64,000 bases of DNA from AP-15 sp963750195 (GTDB lineage Bacteria > Pseudomonadota > Alphaproteobacteria > ATCC43930 > CGMCC-115725): assembly GCA_963750195.1 (NCBI GenBank), contig CAVVPS010000019.1, positions 372,001 through 436,000 on the forward strand. The letters are read 5' to 3'. This document shows, one piece after another, positions 18,010-28,870 of the stretch; within the stretch, counting starts at the first letter, position 1, and every line of letters starts with the position of its first letter. A program made the translations under genes and the position numbers. The notes beneath the pieces are model-generated. The model was given only the letters and a program-made list of their open reading frames with translations. It was not told where the DNA came from and made no database searches.

Positions 18010-18195
18010 TCAGACCGTCGGAAATTGCTGTGTGCGATCGGCGCGGGTAATCGTCGTTAGCTTCAATCCGACCGACTCGCCGAGCCACACCGCATTGCGG
18101 TTGTGATCGTCGGCGTTTGAGTGGGTTTCGGCATCGTAACGGACATGCCCATGATAACTGTTGACCGCGATGGTGCGATTGGATGCATCGGTCAT
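18010..18195 (-). CDS. Small hypothetical protein (61 aa)
   Basis: A short soluble protein rich in His, Asn and Asp (HGHVRYDAETHSNADDHNRN). GGAG precedes the ATG by 8 nt, and the next gene begins 7 nt after the stop, which supports a two-gene operon. No family was recognised and no membrane or export signal is visible. The His/Asp-rich centre could bind metal, but that is only a guess from composition. Confidence 0.5.
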   Translation of the reverse strand: MTDASNRTIAVNSYHGHVRYDAETHSNADDHNRNAVWLGESVGLKLTTITRADRTQQFPTV

Positions 18196-18379
18196 GCTTT
18201 GCTCCGGACGGGGGGGTCGAAAGGGAGCTGCGAGGCGCTGATTTTCGCATAGCGCCGTTCAGCGCTCAATTGCGCTCACAGTCCCAAAAAATTACTCAAT
18301 TATGTGAGCCATTTCACACGCACGGACGGCGAACTCAGGGCATGCTCGCGGCAGTGGTTTTGGTAGGGAGGAGGGTAGA

Positions 18380-19856
18380 ATGGCCGACCGACCCAACCCC
18401 GTGGTCTTTGTGCATGGTTATTCGGACAAGGGCTCGTCTTGGGCACGGTGGCGCGACCTGCTGCGCCAGCGGCTCGGAATCGACGACGCGATGATGCGAA
18501 CATGCACCTATGAATTCATTGAACAACGAAATAACGATCAAGGACATCGCCGAAGCGTTCGACCGGGCGCTCGGGGCTGAGGGCGGGCTTGACCCCGGCC
18601 AGCCTTTCGACGCGATGGTGCATTCGACCGGCATGCTGGTCGTGCGCGCTTGGCTGGCCGCTGACCCGCTGCGCGCCAAGCGGTTGAAGCGGCTGATCGC
18701 AATCGCGCCAGCGACCTTCGGCTCACCGCTTGCCAAGCAGGGGCGCAGTTGGCTTGGTGCGGTGTTCAAGGGCAGCAAGCATCTCGGCCCCGATTTTCTC
18801 GAAGCGGGAGATCAGGTGTTGCTCGGGCTCGAACTTGCCAGCGAATTCACCTGGCGGCTCGCCGAGGACGATCTGTTTGTCGACCCGCCACACTATGACG
18901 CGGGTCCAGACACACCCTACGTCTTCATCTTTTGCGGCACCGGCACCTATACGGGATTGGAAAAGATCGTCGCCAAGCCGGGCACGGACGGCACCGTGCG
19001 GCGCGCGGGCACCGGCATGAACGTGCGTGCGATCGTGCTCGACATGACCGATTCCGGGATGGTGGCGCGACGCCAGTCGCCTGTTCTTGCCGGGGTTGCG
19101 AAATTGACGCCGGCCCAACGCGTCATCGCCAATCATTGGTTGAACGTCTCGATCCCGGTCCATCTCGTCGGTGATCCGACAAAGGGGGAAGTGGTCAACC
19201 ACTCGACGATCTTGCGTGACCCTGTATCGGAGCTGGTCGACCTCGTCGTCGATGCATTCAAAATGACGGGCCCGGAGAGCGCGCCTGACGGCGATCCTGC
19301 GGCCGGCTATGCCGCGTGGCTGGCCAAGGCCGACGCCAGCGGGCGCTTCAAACGTCTCAAGAAGCAATACCAGCAGTTTATCGTCCACGCGGTCGACGAG
19401 CGCGGTGATCCGATTACCGACTACAACCTCCAGCTGTATTTGTCAAATGGGACTGAGGCGCGGATCAAGCAGTTCGATGCCGATGTCGATGTCTACAGCG
19501 GCGACCCCAGCTATCGCTGCTTTCACGTCGATGTCGAGACGCTCTTGCCGCGGGAGGGACAACCGATGCCGGGTCTCACAATCAACATCGTCGCCTCGTC
19601 GGGTACGACTTATGTCGCCTATCTAGGCTACGGCTATGAGGAGCAGACCGAGCCGGGCTCGTGGGATGCCTCGCTCGGATTCGACGGTACCGCGCTCGCC
19701 GCGATCGACTTTTTCCGACCCTACACGACGACCCTGATCCGCCTCTATATCGAGCGACAGGTGATGCCGCTCGACCCGAGAAAACCCGCGAGCTTGCTGA
19801 CCTGGGACGCCATTGCGGCCGATCCGCTTCTGACCCCGCCGGCATCAGCCGGCTAG
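18380..19856 (+). CDS. Alpha/beta-hydrolase (lipase/PGAP1-like), interrupted by one frameshift
   Basis: The start is firm: ATG 18380 follows a GGGAGGAGGG ribosome site. Residues 1-45 hold the oxyanion strand PVVFVHGYSDKGSSW. At 18515-18516 an extra T in GAATTCA shifts the frame. Removing it restores TYESLNNEITIKDIAEAFD and gives one protein of about 491 aa. The nucleophile elbow is unusual (AMVHSTGMLVVRAW, with His-Ser-Thr-Gly). The C-terminal 190 residues after a long helical linker are beta-rich (FIVHAVDERGDPITDYNLQL) and may be an accessory domain. The reaction is probably an ester hydrolysis, substrate unknown. Its 3' end overlaps the end of the convergent GMC gene by 12 nt. Confidence 0.72.
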
Positions 19857-21722
19857 GATCACATCGGCGGCTTTTTCGGCGATCATGTAGACCGCGCTGG
19901 CGATAAAGAAGCCGGGAATGCGCGGGAAAACCGAGGCGTCGACGACCCGCAATCCCGTGGCGCCATGCACGCGGAAGTCGCTGCCGATCACGCCGCCGCT
20001 ATCCCGCGGCCCGATCGCGCAAGTGCACGAGGCGTGGTGGCCCCAGGCCCGGGTGCGGACAAAATCCCGAAGTTCGTCATCGCTCTGGAGCCCGTCGCCA
20101 GGCTGCTCCTCGGCCGCGATCAGGCCGCGGTCCCTGATTTCTTTCGTCAGTTTGCGGACAAAGCGGATGCCGGCAACGACCGAATCGAGGTCCTCCCCGG
20201 TGGCGTCGCTGCCCTCCTCGAAATAGTGGAAGTCGATCAGCGGCGTGTCGCGCGGATCAGCGGAGCGCAGACGAACCTCGCCCGCGCGGTTTTGTGTGTG
20301 CGCCTTGAGGATCGCCCAGGTCAGGTAGTTGGGCTTGGTCACTTCGAATGCCGAGTAGCCGGGAAAATATCCGCCAAAGAGGCCAAGGAGCGCGAAACAG
20401 AACAGATCGGGCAGAGGACGCTCGGGCCGTGATTTGAGGATCGCCGCCAGCACCGCGCCGTTGCTGGCATAGACCCCGTCACTCCCGCTCGCCCATTCAC
20501 GATATTGCGGGTCGCAGCGGCTAAAGGTGGCGCCGTCCAGGATTTCCCAGCGCGCGAAATTCATCCGATTGACGACGCCGATCTCATAGCGGTCCTGTAA
20601 GTTCCTGCCGACTCCGGGAAGTTCGATCCGCAACGGAATGCCCAGCGGCTCCAGCACGTCGCGCGGTCCGATGCCGGACAGCATCAAAAGCTGGGGGGTG
20701 TTGAAGGCGCCGCCGCAGAGGATCACCTCGCGCGTGGCTTCGGCATGCATTGCCTCGCCCGGCGCAGTGGCCGCTTGGCCGTGGGCGCGGTAGAGCCGTT
20801 CGCCCTTGAGATATTCGACCCCGGTGGCGCGATTATTGCTGTCGAGGACGACGCGAGTGACCAGCGCGTCGAGTTCCAGATGCAGCCGGTCCGGGAATTT
20901 CTGCGCGGTCTCCAGCACCCGCTCGCGCGCGCCCATGCGCCGGTGATCGCGCGTCGTCAGCGGCGTATAGCGCACACCGACCGCGTTCTCGGTGACGAGC
21001 CGCCAGTCGTTCGGGTCGGCCTTCGACTCGGCGAGACCGATCAGCGAGCCGATAGAATGACCGATATCGTCAAACGCATCGGCAGCGGAATGCAGCAGCA
21101 GCTGAACCAGGTCGAAATCGCCGAGAGCAGCCTCCGGGACGGCCTTTTCCGAGTGAAGCCAGCCGTTCCAGCCGTGCCGCGACGGGTTCGGTCCTAGCTT
21201 GGCCAGCACGCGCTCAATTGGCCGGTGGTGGCAGTTTTCGAGCCGCATGAAATAGCGGCGCATCGCTTGCGCGTTCCACGACGGGTCGCCGGTCAGCTGC
21301 GCGATCCCGTCCCAATCGGCATTGTGCGGGTAGACCAGAATCATTGCATTGTGCGCAGTGCAACCGCCCAGGGTCCCGGCCCGCGGATAAAGCACGCCAT
21401 TGACCGGCTGGCCGCGGTAATCGCGGACATATTTCGGATCCTTCGCCTGGATCGCGTCGTCGGCATAGTGGCGGACAAAGAAATCCCAGCGCATTGCGTT
21501 GTTCTCGGAGGCGAAACCGTGGAACGACGGTACGTCGTAATCGTCCGGTAGGCGGTCGATGCCAGGTTGATAATCGTTGGTGCCGGAGAGCAGGCGCGGG
21601 TCGCCGCCGGCTTCGAGCAGCAGTACCTTGCGCCCGGCCTCGGCCAAGCGCGCCGCCAAAGTGCCGCCGCCGGCGCCCGAACCCACTACGATATAGTCGA
21701 ATGCGTCGTCGCCGCTGTTCAT
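19845..21722 (-). CDS. GMC-family FAD oxidoreductase
   Basis: A complete 625-aa flavoprotein of the glucose-methanol-choline family. The N-terminal dinucleotide fold is YIVVGSGAGGGTLAARLAE. The GMC signature 1 region is GTLGGCTAHNAMI and signature 2 is GAFNTPQLLMLSGIG. The C-terminal active-site His lies in AWGHHASCTCAIG, and the closing sequence is VVDASVFPRIPGFFIASAVYMIAEKAA. It is not obviously exported. It follows the dihaem cytochrome gene by 22 nt on the same strand, so the two probably form a dehydrogenase and electron-acceptor pair. The alcohol substrate cannot be read from the sequence. Confidence 0.92.
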   Translation of the reverse strand: MNSGDDAFDYIVVGSGAGGGTLAARLAEAGRKVLLLEAGGDPRLLSGTNDYQPGIDRLPDDYDVPSFHGFASENNAMRWDFFVRHYADDAIQAKDPKYVRDYRGQPVNGVLYPRAGTLGGCTAHNAMILVYPHNADWDGIAQLTGDPSWNAQAMRRYFMRLENCHHRPIERVLAKLGPNPSRHGWNGWLHSEKAVPEAALGDFDLVQLLLHSAADAFDDIGHSIGSLIGLAESKADPNDWRLVTENAVGVRYTPLTTRDHRRMGARERVLETAQKFPDRLHLELDALVTRVVLDSNNRATGVEYLKGERLYRAHGQAATAPGEAMHAEATREVILCGGAFNTPQLLMLSGIGPRDVLEPLGIPLRIELPGVGRNLQDRYEIGVVNRMNFARWEILDGATFSRCDPQYREWASGSDGVYASNGAVLAAILKSRPERPLPDLFCFALLGLFGGYFPGYSAFEVTKPNYLTWAILKAHTQNRAGEVRLRSADPRDTPLIDFHYFEEGSDATGEDLDSVVAGIRFVRKLTKEIRDRGLIAAEEQPGDGLQSDDELRDFVRTRAWGHHASCTCAIGPRDSGGVIGSDFRVHGATGLRVVDASVFPRIPGFFIASAVYMIAEKAADVILAG

Positions 21723-21744
21723 AGCGCCTGCCCTGGTCGGCCGT

Positions 21745-24172
21745 CTAAAATGTCTTGAGGTAGGCGATCAGCGCGTTCTTGTCGGCGTCGCTGAGCTTCG
21801 AGCCGAAATAGTGCCCGCGATTGACGACGTAATCGGGGCATTTGCTGAGCGCGAACAATTGCTCGCCGACATTGGCAAAGACCTGGCGAGCCTGGTCGTC
21901 GGTAGCATTTTTCGGCAAGGCACGCAGATCGTGGACCAGTCTGAAGACGGCGGCGACCACCGCTTTGTCATGCGCGAGCCGAGCGCCCAGTGTCGACGAC
22001 TCCGGTGGCAGAGGGGAGAAATTAGCCAACAGATCGACCGGCGTACCCTTCGGGATCGGGCCGATCTCGATCCCGTTCTCGTCAAAGATCGGCACGACGA
22101 GCTTCAGGATGCCCTGCGAGCGTTTGATCACGTTGGGCAGATAGCCGGTCGGAATCCGCAGCCAGCTGGTCACGGTGGTGCGGTCGATGACACCCGGGAT
22201 TTTGTCGCCGAATACCGGATCCTTATCGCGCTTGTCCGGCCACAGCATTTGGGTGATCGAGTCCTGAAACGAGGTCATCCGCGCCTCGACCGATGGGCTC
22301 GCCTCGAACTTCCCGACGCTGTTGTTGAGCAGGTAGGGTGCGGTCGCCCATAGGCTGACCAAGGACGGCACGCGGGTATAGCCGCGTCCGCCTGCGGGCA
22401 TTTTGTACGGCTGCGGCTTGCCGGTGAACGGGTCGTAGACGGTGATCGTGCCGACTGAAGGCAGCGATTTGTAGGAGGCCGACGAGAAATTATCCCAGAT
22501 GTTCCTGCCGATCGCGTTGGTGGCGAGCGGGCTGCAGGCGTTCGTCTGCAACAATGTCACCGGCACGCGGGCATCGGTCGACAGAAAATTCCCGTCGAGA
22601 AAATCGTCCGCCATGGACGATCTGGCGCATCTTGGTACGGAACTCGTCGGTCTGGGTCCAGGCCCGGTAGCAATTCCAGCAATCGAGATAACTGGGGCCG
22701 ATGCAGGCGCCGAGATTCGCGCTAGCGGGAGAATCCGGCATCTTGCTCGAATGACACGCCGCGCAATTGTCGGCAAAGACGAGCTTGCCCTGCTGAACCG
22801 TCGCCGGCGGGTCGTTCAGATAGGCGCTGCCGCCAGGGGCGTTCTTCAGCTTGTGCGGATAGGACGCTTTTAATAGGAACAGCGCCATATCCGGGGTCGT
22901 CGCCTCGGTCGCCTGCCAATAGGACGAATTCGCGCGCGCCGTCGTGATCTGGATCGGGGTGATCGGCTTGCCGCCGAGCACCGGGTTGAAGTGGCGCAGC
23001 CATTCCTCGCTGAACAGGCCAATATTCAGATAGACCCGGTTTAATGCCCCGAGCGCGCCCACCGAATCCGAGCCGTCCTTCAGCACATGCGGCGTCCATA
23101 CCGTATTCGGCGGCTGAAAAAACTGGGTCAGTGGACCGGATTTGACAAAGTCGTTGAATTGCTTGTTGGCGAGATTGTCCGGGCCGAGGGTTTCTCGCCC
23201 CAGACGCTTGCCCATCTCGAGCCGCGGAAGCAGATTGTAGACCGCGTTCATCGTGCGCGGGTTGTTGATGTTGTCGCTCGACACCAGCGAGGTGTCGAGC
23301 GATCCCGGCCGCGCGGTATGTAACACCTGGAACAGGAAATTCGACTGATCGCCGTTCCAGGCCAGGATACGGTCGACCCAGAAATACTGGGCGCCGGCGG
23401 TCGAGCTCAGATTTCCCCATTGCGGGGCCTCGGGATTGGCCGGCGGCTTCTCGGGGTTGGCGCTGACATGGCAAAAGCCACAGGCCATGCCGACGCGGTA
23501 GGGCCGGACCAGGTCCTTTGACAAGTAATAGCCGGGGTCGTTGTAGAAGCGCTGCGGATCCCATCGCTTTGCCGCGGCTTCGTCGAAGGCCGGGTTAGGG
23601 AACAGCCGCAATCCGACGATGCCGGTCGGCTCGCCGTAATACGAGCCCGCCGGGATGTTCTTGCCACGCGCGCCGACCGCTACGCCTGGGTATTTGGCGG
23701 CATTGGCGAACGGGTCGGGCGGACAATTCGGGCTGCGTTGGTCGAGCCACAGCCCATAATGCTGCGGATCGGGCCCGGTGGCCTTGGAAAAGCAGGGCTC
23801 GTTGGCCAGCCCGAAGTAGTCCCAGCGGTCGTCACGGCTGTATTTGAGGCCGGGAGATGAAGAAAGAATCTTCAGCAGGTCGAAAGCGCCGAACGTCAGG
23901 TTTGTCAGCTTATCCCACAACCGGTCATTGCCGCCGGTCCAGACCAGCCACATGTTGCGGCCCTTGACCTCGTCGGGGGTCAGCTGGATGCCGCCATCCA
24001 TGTCGTGGAAATAATCCTCGTCGGCCGCCGGGAAGGTTTGCGCCGCGCGGCCCGCCTGGCGCGCCTCGTCGATGACGGCCTGTGCTCGTGCCGGGCTGCC
24101 GAGGCCGATGGCAGCGACGAAGAGCCAGGCCGCCGCAACAAGGCGCGACACCACCGGACACAGTTTTGGCAT
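21745..24172 (-). CDS. Exported dihaem c-type cytochrome (peroxidase/RoxA-like), interrupted by one frameshift
   Basis: This would be a periplasmic protein of about 809 aa. The start at ATG 24172 sits behind GGAGG, and the signal peptide ends SPARAQA. Two haem c motifs are visible: C-G-F-C-H near residue 230 (GMACGFCHVSANPEKPPA) and C-A-A-C-H near 480 (FADNCAACHSSKMP). The frame breaks near 22615, where one extra base splits RTKMRQIV from MADDFLDGNFLSTDARVPV. The second part ends CPDYVVNRGHYFG and ALIAYLKTF. Two widely spaced haems in a long chain fit the cytochrome c peroxidase/RoxA-like group; the specific activity is unknown. It is co-oriented with the GMC gene 22 nt downstream, which could pass electrons to it. 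Confidence 0.8.
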
Positions 24173-24294
24173 AACCTCCGCCTTTGGTTCGGCGCGGCCA
24201 ATAGCTCGATGTCGCGGCCGCACAGCTTAACCGTTCGCGTAGCTTAACCATGAATGAATGACCGGAGGAATTCCATTCCGGCGTTCTCGATGCG

Positions 24295-25939
24295 TCAGCT
24301 CGTAGGAGACTTGAGAGCGGCCAATAGCTTGATCCCGTCGGGCGCGCCCCATCCGGTGCAGGCGTCCCAGCCTGGTCCTGCCTGGAACTGACCGTCGAGC
24401 AGCCCGTCGGTGTCGTTGTTGCCGCTGGTGATGTCGCGCAAAGCGCCGGCGGGTCCGATATTGGTATAGAGCAGCGCGTTGAAATTTCCGGCGCGGGCGC
24501 CGTTCAGCGCGTTGATGCGGCTGACCAGGCTCGCCCATAGCGGGGCCGAGGCGCTGGTGCCGCCGACGATCCCGAACTGGCCGCCATTCATGACCAGATA
24601 ACCGGTATTCGGGTCGGCGTTGGCGGCGACGTCGGGGATCGCGCGGCCGGCAAAGCTCCCTGGGTTGATCGAGCGGGGTACCTTACCCTCCTGCCAGCTC
24701 GGTATCGGGGTGATGTCGCTGACTCCGCCGCCGCCGCCGCTTCCGGGGCCGTCGTTCCACACGACCTCGGTGACCGCCATCTGCTCGTTTGTTCCCTTGC
24801 GTGCGTGCAAGGTAGTGCCCCCGACGGCGAGCACATAGGGGCTCGTTGCGGGGAAGTTGACATGGGCGTGACCGTCCTGGATCTGTGACTCGGAGCCGTC
24901 GTCGCCGGTCGAGACGCAAACGGTGATGCCGAGATGCGCCACAGCCAAGAGGCTATGGTTGACATGCTCGATCGCCGCCGCCGACCACAGGATCCCATTG
25001 TTGAACGGCTGGTTCTCGTCCCACCCCCAGCTCACCGACAACACCGAGGGATCGTTGGTCTGATCGTTGATCACCGTGCTCAGGATATCGACCAGGCCCT
25101 TTTCGTCGAAGGTCGAAAAATAGACCGCGACCTTGGCCCCGCCGGCGAGCGCACCGGCGATGTCGACGTCGAGCATCACCTCACCGGTCGAATCGGGATC
25201 GGCGGTGGGATCGGTACTGACCCCGTCGACGGCGACGATCTGAACGTTGGGCGTTGGCAAGCCGATCTGTTGGAAATAGGCAGTGACGTCGGATTGCTCG
25301 ACGCCGCCGCCGAATTCCAGTAGCCCAATGCATTGGCTGCGGGCGTCAGCATCGGGGAAATTATAGATGCCGGCGAGCTCGGTCGGGATGAACCAGGGCC
25401 GCGTTTTCGCGAACGACGCAGCGGCATCGACCTTCTGCCGGGGGCGCGGCAGACGATGCATGACGCGGTGGTTGTTGAGGCCGAAGACGCCGGTTATCGC
25501 GCGGGCAACCTCTGCGGGCAGGGTCACGGGTCCAGTCCGGGCGTGAAAGTCGCCGAGCTTGGGGTGGCTTGTAGTCGAGCAGCTTGACACCGAACGCCTG
25601 GCTGACGTTCGCGACGGTCCCGGCGATCCCGAGCCGCGCCGATGCGGGTTCGTTGCGGGTCACGACCAGATGATGGTCGGCGGCGAATTTCTCGATCTTT
25701 GCGATCGCGGCCGGGTCCGAGCCATATTCGGTACGCAGCTGATCGCGGGTCATGTATTGGCGTTCGTCGGGCCTTTTGGCCTCAAGTGCGGACAAATCGG
25801 GAAGCTGTTTCAGCCGGCGAACCCCGACCGTCAGCTCGATCCACTTATTCGGGTTGGTCCTGCGTATCGCCACCGAGTTCGGCGGCAAATGATGCAGGCT
25901 GTTCACGAGCACGCGCCGATTGGCGGCAGGGCTCCTCAT
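24295..25939 (-). CDS. Sedolisin (S53, kumamolisin-type) serine peptidase, interrupted by one frameshift
   Basis: Residues about 1-130 are a pro-kumamolisin activation domain (WIELTVGVRRLKQLPDL, ARLGIAGTVANVSQAFGV). An extra base in a run of four C (minus strand, 25561-25564) breaks the frame between LLDYKPP and KLGDFHARTGPVTLPAEV. The catalytic domain follows with the S53 elements: Glu/Asp pair in GEVMLDVDIAGAL, oxyanion Asp in VCVSTGDDGSES, and nucleophile Ser in GIVGGTSASAPLWASL. The calcium-site end is DITSGNNDT followed by GWDACTGWGAPDG. About 547 aa in all. No signal peptide is evident, although S53 enzymes usually act outside the cell. GGAG lies 7 nt before ATG 25939. Confidence 0.85.
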
Positions 25940-26069
25940 CGCGATACTCCGTTGCTTCGTGTATCCAACCGAGGATCGGCCTCGTTGGGTGCGCCGGAGC
26001 TATATCCGAGAGATCGCCGCGCAGGGTGAACCAGCTTCCAATAGTGCAGGATTGGAAGTTGGCGAAATA

Positions 26070-26925
26070 TTAGAGCGCGGCGGCTTCGAGCTTTTCGCGA
26101 AGCCGCGCGAGCTTGTAGCCGAGCGCCAAATAGGAGCCCCAGGCGGCGCGGCTCTCGGCGAAGGCAGCGGGGTCGCAATCGTGCCGCTCGCGCAAATAGG
26201 CGACAACTGAGGAGTTGACGGGGATGCGCGCGAAATCGTGCAGCAGCAGTCGGCAATGGGCCGCAGCGTAAGGGCCGATGCCCTTGAGCCCGATCAGATA
26301 ATCGTGGCCTAGTTGCTCGGTCCGGCCCTCGCCCGCGGTGTCAATTGCGCCATCGTCGAGCATTTGGCGGGTGGTACTGATCACCGTTGGCGCGCGAAAG
26401 CCAAGCCGGGCACGCTCGCGCAGCCGCTGTTCGCCGTAGTCGAGCACCGCCTCGGGCCCTGGAAAGCTGCCGTCACCCGGCTCGGCGACCAGCGCCGCCG
26501 CCATCCGGCAGGTCGAGGACCAGCTGGTGTTGATGGTCAGCACGGTCTTGACGAAATCCTCGTAGAACGTCGAGCAGCGCAATATGCGGCCGCCGCCGCG
26601 CCCGATCAGCGCCGCGTCGCCGCCGAGGACCGCAATCGCCTCCAACGGTTCCCAATCGGCCGACAGCCAGCGCAACACCCGACCCCTTATCGCGTTATGG
26701 TCCGTCGGCAGTGAAACCGTCCAAGTGGATGACGACGGCGCCGAGGTTCCGCTGGGCTACGGCGATCGTGCCGAGCCGGCCATCGATCCGCTCATGCCGG
26801 GCGAGGACGCCCGCTTCGGGATCCCAACGCCATGGGGCCAAATGTGCCCAGCCGTGGCTTGCTACGGTCAGCGCGAGATCGATCGGCGAGGGTAGCGGCA
26901 GCAGGATCTCGCCCCCGCCGCTCAC
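26070..26925 (-). CDS. HhH-GPD DNA glycosylase (AlkA/OGG-like), interrupted by one frameshift
   Basis: Two frames join into a protein of about 284 aa. The first part (26925 to about 26697) has a beta-rich N-terminus (EILLPLPSPIDLALTVASHGW) and stops early after DGFTADGP. Skipping one C restores DGHNAIRGRVLRWLSADW and the rest. The helix-hairpin-helix is seen as LIGLKGIGPYAAAHCRLLL, followed by the catalytic-region sequence FARIPVNSSVVAYL. The family excises alkylated or oxidised bases; AlkA-like activity is inferred from COG-level resemblance. The position after the hairpin where Asp would be expected reads D-F-A-R-I-P, so a catalytic Asp is plausible. It starts with GTG 26925, 30 nt after metY in the same direction. 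Confidence 0.75.
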
Positions 26926-26955
26926 CGGTGTCGTGCCGTTCGGCCGCTGTATCGG

Positions 26956-28252
26956 TCAGGCGGCGTCGAGCGCCTGACCCAGATCAGCGAGGATATCGTC
27001 CGGGTGTTCGATGCCGATCGACAAGCGCACGTAATTGTCGGTGACCCCGGTTTGAAGCCTGTTCTTCAGGCGTGAGCTGGGAATGGGTCGTCGTCGCCGG
27101 ATGGATCGCCAGGCTGCGCGAATTGCCGATGTTGGCGACGTGGTAGAACATTTGCAGCGCATCGATGAAGCGCCGTCCGGCCTCGCGCCCGCCCTTCAGC
27201 TCGAAGCCGAGAAGGCCGCCGTAACCGCCCTTCAAATATGCGTCGGCGCGGCGCCTCGCCTCGCCGGTCATCAAGCTCGGATAGATGACGCGTGTCACCT
27301 TCGGATGCTCGGACAGGAATTTGGCGGCAATCACCGCGTTGGCGCAGTGCGCGCGCATCCGTAGTGGCAAGGTCTCGAGCCCCTGGATGAAAAGGAAGGC
27401 GTTGAACGGGCTCATCGGCGCGCCGAGATCGCGCAGCAAAGTCACCCGCATCTTGATGATGTAGGCCACCGGCCCCATCGGCTTGGTCGCCTGGGTCCAT
27501 ATCGCGCCGTGGTAGCTGGGATCAGGCTGGTTCAACAGCGGAAAGCGGGTAGCGTGCTTTTCCCAATCGAAATTGCCGCCATCGACGACGATGCCGCCGA
27601 TCGAGGTACCATGGCCGCCGATGTATTTGGTCGTCGAATGCATGACCACGGCGGCGCCGTGATCAAGCGGACGGCACAGCACCGGCGCGGCGGTGTTGTC
27701 CACGATCAGCGGCACACCCTCCTCGCGGCCGATCTTGGCGACTTCGGCGATCGGGAATACTTCGAGTTTCGGATTGGGGAGCGTTTCTGCGTAATAACAA
27801 CGGGTTCTCGCGTCGGTTGCGCGCCGGAAATTCTCCGGATCGGCCGGATCGACGAAGCGGACCTCCATCCCCATGGTCTTCATCATCGTATTGAGAAAGA
27901 GGTTCCAGGTACCCCCATAAAGATCTGTAGAACTTACGAAATTGTCGCCAGCCTGGCAGATGTTCTGGACCGCGAACAGCGAGGCGGCCTGGCCCGACGC
28001 TAGCGCCAGCGCGGCGACCCCGCCCTCGAGCGCGGCGACTCGTTCTTCGAGTACCGCGTTCGTTGGGTTCATAATCCGCGAATAGATATTGCCGAGCTCG
28101 GCCAGCCCGAACAGATCGGCGGCATGCTTGCTATCGCGAAACTGATAGCTGGTGGTCTGATAGATCGGCACCGCGACCGCGGTTGTCGTCGGGTCGCTGC
28201 GGTATCCGGCATGCAGCACGAGCGTTTCCGGATGCTGGCTCTTGGTCGGCAT
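26956..28252 (-). CDS. metY: O-acetylhomoserine sulfhydrylase / cystathionine gamma-synthase-type PLP enzyme, frameshifted near 3' end
   Basis: A pyridoxal-phosphate enzyme of about 431 aa that forms homocysteine (or methionine precursors) from O-acylhomoserine and sulfide. Seen: AVPIYQTTSYQFRDS, the EGGVAALALASGQAA loop, TLPNPKLEVFPI, and the PLP-Lys in MHSTTKYIGGHGTSIGG. Near the C-terminus an extra base in an A3 run (minus strand, 27051-27053) shifts the frame after HSQLTPEEQAS. The proper ending continues as TGVTDNYVRLSIGIEHPDD to 26956. The start at ATG 28252 has GGAG 9 nt upstream. The upstream region (28253-28426) was checked for a SAM-II riboswitch; the hallmark elements were not found. 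Confidence 0.88.
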
Positions 28253-28426
28253 TGAGATGTCTCCGTCGAGGAAGGCGGCGGTCGCTGCACTCTGCCACGT
28301 ACGGGGTTGCGGCGTAAGCGAGATTTGCAGCGCGATGGACAATCGTCGCCCAGCGCGGGGGTAAACTCGTTAAATGCGGTGTTTGATGTTTAATGTGGGG
28401 GAAGCGAAAGACCCCGGGAGAAGGCG

Positions 28427-28663
28427 ATGGGTTCGACATTCACCTGGGCGGCAGCCGCGGCGGCCGTGACCGCCGTCCTGGCGGTGGCGGCCGTGGTCGT
28501 GATGTTTTGGAACCGGCTCGGCGCCTCGGAGATCAGCGTTGCCGGCTGGCTGGCGATGATATTCGGCATCATCATTACCTTGGCGCTCGGAATCGGGCTA
28601 ATGACGTTGATGTACACCAGTAACCGGCGTGGCTATGACGAGGGCGGCCGCCGCGATTGCTGA
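28427..28663 (+). CDS. Small inner-membrane protein (78 aa, two helices)
   Basis: The protein has two predicted transmembrane helices: one at about 8-27 (AAAAVTAVLAVAAVVVMFW) and one at about 40-63 (WLAMIFGIIITLALGIGLMT). A short polar tail follows. GGGAGAAGGC just precedes the ATG. Similar small two-helix proteins are widespread in Rhizobiales and relatives, with no assigned role. It lies between metY, which is divergent, and an XRE regulator downstream on the same strand. Confidence 0.65.
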   Translation: MGSTFTWAAAAAAVTAVLAVAAVVVMFWNRLGASEISVAGWLAMIFGIIITLALGIGLMTLMYTSNRRGYDEGGRRDC

Positions 28664-28870
28664 TACGATTCGTCGGCTTGGTCGCCGATCTATCACGCGG
28701 GATGCTGTGGGCGACGCGAAGAAACAACCAATTCTGCGTCTTGCTGCTCAACCTGGGCTTATGTCCGGCCCGGCGGGCGCTCGCGGTTTGCCGCGAATTG
28801 TCGAATGTTGCTTGCGCTTCCGCGGAACCCGATGCAACGTGATACGGTCTGCTGCGGCGAGGGGGGTGCG

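Noticed and set aside
28253..28426. Possible SAM-II riboswitch upstream of metY
   Set aside because: The leader was read on the minus strand. The conserved pseudoknot segments (including a GCTAAA-type box before the start) are not present in the right order.
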